The position numbers and the translations under genes were made by a program. This document shows, one piece after another, positions 1 to 7,362 of a stretch of 64,000 nucleotides of DNA; within the stretch, counting starts at the first letter, position 1, and the number at the start of each line of letters is the position of its first letter. Under the pieces are notes generated by a model. That model made no database searches. It saw nothing but the letters and a program-made list of their open reading frames with translations, and had not been told where the DNA came from. This DNA comes from Bacteroidia bacterium. GTDB taxonomy: Bacteria; Bacteroidota; Bacteroidia; Bacteroidales; CAJPTX01. The stretch is taken from NCBI GenBank assembly GCA_002749065.1, contig PDTX01000003.1, positions 81,685-145,684 of the forward strand, read 5' to 3'.

Positions 1-1
1 C

Positions 2-2755
2 CTGTACTACGCCCGCCACGACTGGGCGAAGTCCAAGGAGTGGTTCGACCGCGTGGTGACCCGCCGCCTGGGCCAGGAGCTCTGGCAGGAGGTCCTCTTC
101 AAGCGGGGCTACTGCGCCTTCCAGCTGGGCGACATGGACACGGCCTTCGACCTCTTCGGCCAGGGGCGCAACGTCCACTCCTACTACCAGGCCTCGGCCA
201 CCTACTACTACGGCCACATCGCCTACGAGCGGGAGCTCAACGAGACGGCCCTGGAGGCATTCACCGCGCTGGAGGGCGACGAGAGCTTCGCCCCGATCGT
301 GCCCTACTACCTGGCCCACATCCTCTACCGCCAGGGCGAGTACCGGGCGGTGGTGGACCGCTTCACCCCGATGCTGGACTCGCTCTCGGGCTCGCGCCGC
401 CTGGAGGTGATGCGCATGCTGGCCGATGCCAACTTCCACCTCGGCGACTACCGGGCGGCCCTGCCCCCGATGGAGCGCTACGTCAAGGAGGTGGGGGAGG
501 AGCGGCTCAGCCGTCAGGACAGCTACCTGCTGGGCTTCCTGTACTACCAGCTCGGCCAGTCGGAGCGGGCCATACCCTTCCTGGAGCGGGCCGTCGGCGA
601 GCACGATGCCTACACCCAGAACGCGAGCTACCACCTGGCCGCAGCCCTCCTGAAGACGGGCAACCGCGAGCGGGCACGGCAGGCCCTGAGCCTGGCCAGC
701 AGCCTCGATTTCGACCGCGACATCCAGGAGGACGCGCTCTTCAACTACGCCAAGCTGACCTACGAGATGCGCAGCAACCCCTTCGTCGATGCGGTCGATG
801 CCTTCACCCGCTACCTGGAGCTCTTCCCCTCCACCCCCCGTGTGGACGAGGCCTACACCTACCTCGGCATGTCGCTCTCCGCGGCCAAGGACTACGGCAA
901 GGCCCTCGACGCGCTCGAGCGGATATCCCAGCCCACCCCCGTGACCCGCCGCGCCTTCCAGCGGGCCGCCTACTTCCGGGGCGTGGAGCTCTTCCAGAAC
1001 GCCCGCTACGCCGAGGCCGCGGCCATGTTCGACAAGTCGCTCGAGGAGGGACGCTACAACCCAAGCCTCCAGGCCCGCGCCTTCTACTGGAACGCCGAGG
1101 CCAACTACCGCCTGGAGCGCTACGCCAAGGCCTCGCGCTTCTACCAGGAATTCTACCAGGCACCGGGGGCCTTCGCCCTGCCGCAGTACCGCCTCGCACC
1201 CTACAACGTGGGCTACTGCTACTTCAAGATGCGCACCTACGACAAGGCCGCGCAGTGGTTCCGCACTTTCCTCGACGGGGGGAGCGACCAGCCCGTAGAC
1301 CTCCGTAGCCAGGCCTACGCGCGGCTGGGCGACTGCCACTTCATGGCCAAGAGGTACTGGCCCGCGGCCGATGCCTACACCCGCGCCGATGAGCTGCAGG
1401 GGGCGGACGGGGACTACGCCCTCTTCCAGAAGGCCGTAACGCTGGGGCTGGTCGACCGTCCGGAGAAGCGGGTCGCCGTGCTGGAGACCCTCCCGCTCCG
1501 CTACCCCCAGTCCCGCTACGTGGCCAAGGGGCGCTACGAGATTGCCCTGACCCGCCAGTCGCTCGGCCAGCTCGATGCCGCCAAGCGCGACTACCTCTCC
1601 GTGGTGCGCGACTTCCCCACGAGCCAGTACGCCCCCTCATCGCTGGTGCAGGCGGGGCTGGTGGACTTCGCGCGCGAGGACCTCGACGGGGCGACAAAGC
1701 ACCTGGAGCGGGTGTGCGTGGAGTACCCCCACACGGAGGAGATGCACGAGGCGCTGGCGGCCCTGGAGCGGGTGTACAACGCGCGGGGGAACGTACGGGG
1801 CTACCTGGCCTTCCTCGAGCGGGTGGGCCAGAAGGATAGGCTCGGCTCCATGGAGCGCGATTCGCTCTACTTCTCCTCGGCCGAGGGCCTCTACATGGCG
1901 GGCGACTGCGCGAAGGCCCGCTCGGCCCTGCAGGACTACCTCGCCGAGTTCCCCAACGGGCGGCATAGCCTGGAGGTGAATTTCTTCCTGGGCGACTGCC
2001 TCCTCAAGGGCGGGGACACGGTGGCCGCAATCGTGCCGCTCGAGCGCGTCGCCGGGCGTAAACCCAACGCCTACTACGTGCAGTCAGTGGAGTTCCTCGG
2101 GGGCATCTACGAGCGGCGGAAGGAATACAAGCGGGCGGAGGAGCAGTACAGCGAGCTGGAGCGGGTGGCGACTGAGAACCGTCGCCTGGTGCAGGCCCGC
2201 TCCGGGAGGCTACGGTGCGCGGTGGCCCTGCGCGACAGCATGGCGGTGGTGGAGACGGCGCAATCCCTCCTGGCCACAGAGCAGCTGCAGCCCGAGATGG
2301 CCGAGTTCGCCGAGTACCATCTGGCCAAGGCCCTATGCCTTGTCGGGAAGGCGGAGGAGGCCTACACGCACTTCGAGCACCTGAGCGGCCGACCCGGCTC
2401 CGAGCTGAGCGCCGAGGCGAGCTTCATGATGGCGAAGATTCGCTTCGACCAGGCGCGCCACCAGGAGGTGAAGGACATCGTCAAGCAGTTCAGCAAGCAG
2501 CGCACGCCGCATCAGTACTGGCTGGGCCGGGGTTTTGTCCTGCTGGGGCGGTCGTACCTGCTGCAGGGCGACTATTTCCAGGCCAACGCAACGCTCAGCA
2601 GCGTGGTGCAGCACTACAAGGTGAAGGACGATGGGGTGGTGGAGGCCGCCCGCGCGGTGCAGGAGGAGGTGCAGCGGGCGCAGCGGGAGAAGGAGGTGGC
2701 CCCGCATGTGGATACCTTGCGGGTAGGACCTGATAAGCAAGTTAAAGGAGTATAG
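2..2755 (+). CDS. TPR-repeat protein, 5' end cut by window edge
   Basis: The reading frame is open from base 2, so the protein starts outside the window; 917 residues are visible. It is built of many tetratricopeptide-like helical hairpins with recurring patterns such as LGDYxxA, YxxGxxLFQ and AYxxLG. These are typical of large Bacteroidetes TPR proteins thought to act as periplasmic scaffolds. No catalytic motif is visible. It stops 2 nt before the next gene, which begins an apparent four-gene envelope block. The last roughly 230 residues strongly resemble the C-terminal half of the next protein, including a shared RT-HxYWLG stretch and a KDDGVVEAA/PDDGVVQES stretch. In this phylum a long TPR gene followed by a plug-less beta-barrel gene is a recurring pair, so a role with the barrel encoded at 4223-5923 is inferred. 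Localisation cannot be judged without the N-terminus. Confidence 0.85.
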   Translation: MYYARHDWAKSKEWFDRVVTRRLGQELWQEVLFKRGYCAFQLGDMDTAFDLFGQGRNVHSYYQASATYYYGHIAYERELNETALEAFTALEGDESFAPIVPYYLAHILYRQGEYRAVVDRFTPMLDSLSGSRRLEVMRMLADANFHLGDYRAALPPMERYVKEVGEERLSRQDSYLLGFLYYQLGQSERAIPFLERAVGEHDAYTQNASYHLAAALLKTGNRERARQALSLASSLDFDRDIQEDALFNYAKLTYEMRSNPFVDAVDAFTRYLELFPSTPRVDEAYTYLGMSLSAAKDYGKALDALERISQPTPVTRRAFQRAAYFRGVELFQNARYAEAAAMFDKSLEEGRYNPSLQARAFYWNAEANYRLERYAKASRFYQEFYQAPGAFALPQYRLAPYNVGYCYFKMRTYDKAAQWFRTFLDGGSDQPVDLRSQAYARLGDCHFMAKRYWPAADAYTRADELQGADGDYALFQKAVTLGLVDRPEKRVAVLETLPLRYPQSRYVAKGRYEIALTRQSLGQLDAAKRDYLSVVRDFPTSQYAPSSLVQAGLVDFAREDLDGATKHLERVCVEYPHTEEMHEALAALERVYNARGNVRGYLAFLERVGQKDRLGSMERDSLYFSSAEGLYMAGDCAKARSALQDYLAEFPNGRHSLEVNFFLGDCLLKGGDTVAAIVPLERVAGRKPNAYYVQSVEFLGGIYERRKEYKRAEEQYSELERVATENRRLVQARSGRLRCAVALRDSMAVVETAQSLLATEQLQPEMAEFAEYHLAKALCLVGKAEEAYTHFEHLSGRPGSELSAEASFMMAKIRFDQARHQEVKDIVKQFSKQRTPHQYWLGRGFVLLGRSYLLQGDYFQANATLSSVVQHYKVKDDGVVEAARAVQEEVQRAQREKEVAPHVDTLRVGPDKQVKGV

Positions 2756-2757
2756 CT

Positions 2758-4233
2758 ATGGGCAATTCTTTTAATGGTATGCTGAGGTGTATTCGGGGTG
2801 CTTTGCTGCTTGCCCCGCTTCTGGTTCTGGTTCCCGTTTCCCTGGCGCAGGGGGGGAAGGGCGACCCGGGGGATAATGCCTACACCCTCCCTCAGGACGA
2901 ACCCTTGCCGAGCGAGAAGCTGCAGCTCCCCCCCAACGCGAAGGCCAAACCGTCCGATACCCCGAAGGCCGATGTACCTGTGCCCCCGGGTGATAATGCA
3001 TATAGGCAGCTTCAGGGTGGAGCGATGCCACCCTCCGGTCCGCCACCCGCCCCGAAAGGTGGTGTCCAAGACCCGGGCGACAATGCCTACAAGCTGCTGC
3101 AGGGCGGTGCTGTGCCGCCCCCCGTTCCGCCGTCTACCCCGTCTACGCCGAAAGCCGGTGCTAGTAAAGACCCGGGCGACAACGCCTACGTTCTGCTCCA
3201 CGGCAAGCCACAGGACAGCGTCAAGAAGGGCGATAATGCCTACACGTTGATATATGGCCAGGAGCCTCAGGCAAGGCCAGCGCCCCCCGCGCACATCGTC
3301 CCCGTGCCGGAACCGCCCTACATGGGGGGCGACTCCCTCTGCTTTGCCGTGGTGGCCAAGCGGTACGCGGAGGGCGATTGCCTCGAGGTCATCGAGGTGG
3401 GGAATGCCTACGTGGAGCACTACCCGAAGGGGCGCGACAGCGTGCGCGCGGCCTTCTACCTGGCCTCGTGCTACCTCAAGAACAGGGATACGGCCAACGC
3501 GGTGCCCTCCCTCGAGCGGCTGGCGGGCTGGCCGTCCACCGAGCACTACATGAATTCCCTACTCATCCTCGCGCCCTACCTCGAGCGGCGAGGGGAGTAC
3601 GCCAAGGCCCTGCGGCATTTCGAGCTGCTGGAGCGGGAGAACCCCAGCCATCAGGCGCGCTACGATACCCGTCGTGGCATGCTGCACTGCGCGGTGCAGC
3701 TGGGTGATAATGAGAAGATAATTGATTATGCAAAGGCCTTCCTGGCGCTAGGGGATACCCCCGAGGAGCTGCGCGAGTACGCGAAGTACCAGAAGGCGAG
3801 GTCGGAGGTCCTGCTCGGCCGGATGGAGGAGGCCTACGACGGCTTCGCGGAGCTGGGCCTCCAGCCGAAGAAGAACCCGATAGCCGCCGAGGCCCGCTAC
3901 CGGATGATGCAAATCCGCTACTCGCAGAAGCGCTGGGAGACCCTCATGCCCCTGCTCAAGGACTTCGTGCGCCAGCGAACCGTCCATCGCTACTGGCTGG
4001 GCAAGAGCCACCTGCTGATGGCCCAGGCGCAGATGTACCAGGGCGAGTTCGCCAAGGCCTCCGAGCTGCTCCTGAGCCTGCGGAAGAACTACGACGAGCC
4101 GGACGACGGGGTGGTCCAGGAGTCGAAGGACCTAGACCTGTTGATAAAGAAGGTACGTATACTCAATGAGGATTTGCCGCCTTTTGACCCAGCGGTACGC
4201 TTCGAGAAGGGGGGGTACGAGGATGGGAAGTAG
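2758..4233 (+). CDS. secreted TPR protein with five GDNAY repeats
   Basis: 491 residues. A hydrophobic signal peptide (about residues 10-30, ending VSLA-Q) predicts export. Residues 38-162 form a proline-rich linker in which the pentapeptide GDNAY occurs five times (residues 38, 78, 107, 140 and 158), usually preceded by DP or P and followed by a short hydrophobic patch such as KLLQGG. From about residue 190 on there are TPR-like helices closely matching the C-terminus of the preceding protein, so the gene looks like a partial duplicate joined to a new export signal and linker. The ATG lies 2 nt after the upstream stop, and the 3' end overlaps the barrel gene by 11 nt, which suggests translational coupling. 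Function unknown; an envelope scaffold or peptidoglycan/OMP partner is only a guess. Confidence 0.85.
   Translation: MGNSFNGMLRCIRGALLLAPLLVLVPVSLAQGGKGDPGDNAYTLPQDEPLPSEKLQLPPNAKAKPSDTPKADVPVPPGDNAYRQLQGGAMPPSGPPPAPKGGVQDPGDNAYKLLQGGAVPPPVPPSTPSTPKAGASKDPGDNAYVLLHGKPQDSVKKGDNAYTLIYGQEPQARPAPPAHIVPVPEPPYMGGDSLCFAVVAKRYAEGDCLEVIEVGNAYVEHYPKGRDSVRAAFYLASCYLKNRDTANAVPSLERLAGWPSTEHYMNSLLILAPYLERRGEYAKALRHFELLERENPSHQARYDTRRGMLHCAVQLGDNEKIIDYAKAFLALGDTPEELREYAKYQKARSEVLLGRMEEAYDGFAELGLQPKKNPIAAEARYRMMQIRYSQKRWETLMPLLKDFVRQRTVHRYWLGKSHLLMAQAQMYQGEFAKASELLLSLRKNYDEPDDGVVQESKDLDLLIKKVRILNEDLPPFDPAVRFEKGGYEDGK
2869..3243 (+). repeat. five-copy GDNAY-coding repeat array
   Basis: In-frame degenerate repeat. 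The five copies of the codons for Gly-Asp-Asn-Ala-Tyr start near 2869, 2989, 3076, 3175 and 3229, spaced 54-120 bases apart by proline-rich spacers. The copies differ at synonymous sites (gataat, gacaat, gacaac), so the repeat is conserved at the protein level rather than being a recent DNA duplication. Confidence 0.8.
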
Positions 4234-5923
4234 TCTCCGCCCGGCCCTCCGCCTGCTCGGCCTGCTGCTCCTGCTGCCTGCGCTCGGCGTGGCCCAGGAC
4301 AAACCGTCCGACGGGCGCAATGCCGCCGATGAGGCCTCCGAGCTCAAGACCGTGGAGGTGAGCCGCGCCTACGAGCCGAAGGTGGAGGACGCGGAGAAGA
4401 CCAACTTCATCCCCCCGCTGGACGACACGGTGGTCCCCGCCCCGGTGTTCACCTACTCCCTCATCCAGCGGCCAGTCCACTCCCTCATAACGCTGCGCCC
4501 GCTCCCGGCCGCCCGCATGGGCGACGAGGCGCCGGAGGAGCTCTCCAACTGGTATCTCCGCCTGGGCTTCGGCAACTACCTCTCCCCGCTCGGCGAGCTG
4601 TACTACAGCAGCGACCAGGGCAAGCACTTCACCCTCGGCGCGCACCTCCGCCACGCGAGCGACTGGGGCAAGGTCAAGCTCCGGGGCGACGAGGATGCAC
4701 CGGCCAAGCACTCCGACACCCGCCTGGGCATCTTCGGCGATGGTGTCGCCTGGGGGCACGGGATGCACGGCCGGTTCGACTACCGGCATGCCTACGACAA
4801 CTTCTACGGCCGGCTCGACAAGACCGCCGGCGGGGGGGGCGAGCTCTTCCTCAAGGGCACCGGGGCGAACACCTTCAACGGCGAGTGGCGGATGAATACG
4901 CTGCATATGGACTCGAGCCACGTCCACTACGATGGGCGCTTTCGGCTGGGGGGCTACGTGGACAGCCGCGACGCGAGCGTGGTGGTGGTGGATGCCTCCT
5001 TCGCCGGGCATAAGTACCTCCACAGCGAGGCGCTCGGCGGCCAGGTGCGAATTCGCCACTTCGGCACGAAGGTGGGCTCGAAGTCGCGGGGCAATACGAT
5101 ATTCTCGCTCTACCCGTGGGTCAAAATCTTCGGCGAGCGGTGGCGCGCCTGGGCCGGGATAGACCTCACCATCGAGGGGAACAACGGCAAGACCTTCTTC
5201 CACTTCTTCCCGCACGGCCACGTCTCCCTCGACGTGATAAAGCAGTACATGATACCCTACTTCGAGGTGGACTCTGAGCTCGAGGTGGCCGACTACCAGA
5301 GCCTCCGCGCGGCCAACCCGTGGCTACGCCCCGGCCTCTTCGTGTGGAACTCCCCCCGCCTGCTCGAGCTCCGCTTCGGCGTGAAGGGGAACCTGAATAC
5401 GAGCCTCTCGTACAACGTGTCGGGCTCCTTCGCGGTGGTCGACAGCGTGCACGTCTTCGTCAACGGCCTGACCCCGGCCGGGGGCTACAGCTCCGACTTC
5501 GTGGTAGAGCAGGATAAGGGCCAGGAGCTGCACCTCAACGGCGAGATGGAGTACGCCTTCGGCCGGAAGTTCCGCCTCTACGCCCGGGGCGACTGGTGGC
5601 ACTACAAGCTCGACAAGCAGCCCATCGCCTGGCACAGGCCCACCTACCGCCTCTCGCTCAACGGGCGCTACAACCTCCGGAGAAAGATTGAGGGCTCGCT
5701 GGACCTCTTCCTCGAGGGGGGGCGTAAGGCCCGCGCCCTCGACGGGAGCGCCATCCCCCTGCGCGCTTTCCCCAACCTGAACCTGGGCTTCAGGTATCAA
5801 TTCTCCGACCTCTTCGGCCTCTTTGTCGACCTGCGCAACCTGCTGTTCTGGCAGCACGAGGTCTACTACCTGTACCCGGGGCATCGCTTCCAGGCCCTGC
5901 TCGGCGTGAGTCTGAACTTCTAA
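4223..5923 (+). CDS. outer-membrane beta-barrel protein (TonB-receptor-like, plug-less)
   Basis: 566 residues from the ATG at 4223. An upstream in-frame start at 4166 would lie inside the previous gene and bury the signal peptide, so it was rejected. The N-terminus is a classic signal peptide (LLGLLLLLPALGVAQ). A short periplasmic segment with the motif VEVSRAYEPKVEDAEKTN follows; this is a family hallmark in Bacteroidetes proteins usually named TonB-dependent receptor although no plug domain is seen. The rest is alternating amphipathic strands rich in Tyr, Trp and Gly, ending in VSLNF with the terminal Phe recognised by the BAM machinery. It overlaps the upstream TPR gene by 11 nt. Substrate unknown; the stable pairing with TPR genes suggests an envelope structural or transport module. 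Confidence 0.8.
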   Translation: MGSSLRPALRLLGLLLLLPALGVAQDKPSDGRNAADEASELKTVEVSRAYEPKVEDAEKTNFIPPLDDTVVPAPVFTYSLIQRPVHSLITLRPLPAARMGDEAPEELSNWYLRLGFGNYLSPLGELYYSSDQGKHFTLGAHLRHASDWGKVKLRGDEDAPAKHSDTRLGIFGDGVAWGHGMHGRFDYRHAYDNFYGRLDKTAGGGGELFLKGTGANTFNGEWRMNTLHMDSSHVHYDGRFRLGGYVDSRDASVVVVDASFAGHKYLHSEALGGQVRIRHFGTKVGSKSRGNTIFSLYPWVKIFGERWRAWAGIDLTIEGNNGKTFFHFFPHGHVSLDVIKQYMIPYFEVDSELEVADYQSLRAANPWLRPGLFVWNSPRLLELRFGVKGNLNTSLSYNVSGSFAVVDSVHVFVNGLTPAGGYSSDFVVEQDKGQELHLNGEMEYAFGRKFRLYARGDWWHYKLDKQPIAWHRPTYRLSLNGRYNLRRKIEGSLDLFLEGGRKARALDGSAIPLRAFPNLNLGFRYQFSDLFGLFVDLRNLLFWQHEVYYLYPGHRFQALLGVSLNF

Positions 5924-5939
5924 TGCGGGAGGCTAGCCG

Positions 5940-7292
5940 ATGGTAATGGCACTCAGTGCTCCCGGGAGCTTAGCGGGCCGTCAGGAGCGTTTCGACAGGG
6001 TGCTGGGCGAGCTGCGTCACTACCTCGTGCTCGCCTCCCTCCTGGTGCTGGTGCTCCGGCCCTTCTACATATCCACCCTCATGGTGCTGGGCGGGGTGCT
6101 GAGCCTCCTACACATCGCGCGCCACCACCGCGAAATCCCCCTGCGTCGCTACTGGCCCCTGCTGCTCACCGTCGGCTACTTCCTCCTGTCGGCCCTCTCC
6201 ACCTGGCACGGCATCATCCCCAACAGCGCGGGCTCCTCCATCGCCCGCCGCGTACCCTACGTCCTCATCCCCCTGATGCTGATAGACCTGTCCCCCCGGC
6301 GGTCCTGGGGTACGGCCCTGCTCCTGGGCATCCTCTGCCTGGATATCCTGCTCCTGCTGCTGACCCTCCGCGCCTGCTTCACCCTCGGACCACAGGGCTG
6401 GGAGTTCAGCTACCTGCTCGCCGGATGCAACCCGGCCGACTACCCCCTGACCTTCCACAACCTCTTCTTCAGCCCCCAGTCGCACTTCTACTACTCCACC
6501 ATCACCGAGCGGCTCGGCCTGGCCTACTGGCCCTCCTACGTGGGCCTGGGCAACCTGCTGGGCCTGCTGGTGGTCGTGAGCCGCCTGCTGCGGGCAAGAC
6601 AACGCCGCTGGCCCTTCTACGCATCCTACGCCGCGGTGCTGGCGGTGCTACTCTTCTTCCTGCTGCTCATCAACAGCCGGACCAACCTCCTGGGCGCGCT
6701 GCTCTGCCTCGGGGTGCTGACCGTCTGGACCCTACGCTGGGTGCGGGGCTGGCGACGCTGGGTGGTATTCGGGCTGCTGGGCCTGTGCCTGACCGGCCTG
6801 CAGTTCACCCGCCTGAACATCGCCAACGTGGGCTGGAGCAACTTCGAGTCCTTCGTCGAGCACGACGCCCGCCTCCACATGTGGCGCGAGACCATCACCG
6901 ACGCCCAGCACTGGTCGCCCTGGGGGGTCGGCGCGGGCGGCGCGCGGCGCTACCTCGCGGCCCGCTGCGCGAGCAACCTGGCCGACTACCGGCAGGACAA
7001 CGTGTCCCGGGGCGTAGTCCAGAAGGTGCACAACGAGTTCCTGGAGGCCTTCCTCGAGCTGGGCTACCCGGGCGGCCTGTACCTGCTGGGCATCTTCCTG
7101 CTCCCCCTGCTCCGTCTGCGGCGCTTCCCGGTGGAGAGCCTCTGCCTCTTCGGAGCCCTGGGGGTGCTGATGTGCTTCGAGTCGCTCGGCCCCCTCACGC
7201 AGTCCATCATGCTCCTGGCCTGGGTCTACAACCTGGCCTGGCTCTACGGCATATCGAGCTGGCACGACCCGGCCGACGCGGAGGGCCTCTAG
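5940..7292 (+). CDS. O-antigen ligase / Wzy-type polymerase family membrane protein
   Basis: 450 residues with about ten to twelve hydrophobic segments. It carries the hallmarks of the O-antigen ligase (Wzy_C/WaaL) superfamily: the sequence NSRTNLLGALL in a transmembrane segment, a large periplasmic loop (about residues 285-370) with a WxxETITDAQ helix, and the signature KVHNEFLEAFLELGYPGG before the last helices. The family transfers or polymerises lipid-linked polysaccharide at the periplasmic face of the inner membrane. Start at 5940, with an alternative ATG at 5946, after a GGGAGG-like site 17 nt from the barrel stop. It is the last gene of the envelope block. Ligase and polymerase roles cannot be told apart from sequence alone. 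Confidence 0.8.
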   Translation: MVMALSAPGSLAGRQERFDRVLGELRHYLVLASLLVLVLRPFYISTLMVLGGVLSLLHIARHHREIPLRRYWPLLLTVGYFLLSALSTWHGIIPNSAGSSIARRVPYVLIPLMLIDLSPRRSWGTALLLGILCLDILLLLLTLRACFTLGPQGWEFSYLLAGCNPADYPLTFHNLFFSPQSHFYYSTITERLGLAYWPSYVGLGNLLGLLVVVSRLLRARQRRWPFYASYAAVLAVLLFFLLLINSRTNLLGALLCLGVLTVWTLRWVRGWRRWVVFGLLGLCLTGLQFTRLNIANVGWSNFESFVEHDARLHMWRETITDAQHWSPWGVGAGGARRYLAARCASNLADYRQDNVSRGVVQKVHNEFLEAFLELGYPGGLYLLGIFLLPLLRLRRFPVESLCLFGALGVLMCFESLGPLTQSIMLLAWVYNLAWLYGISSWHDPADAEGL

Positions 7293-7362
7293 GCACAGCA
7301 ATATATCATTGAGTATCATAGGCCCTGCCCGAGGCGCGGGGCGCGCAATAGTACATGGCAGT

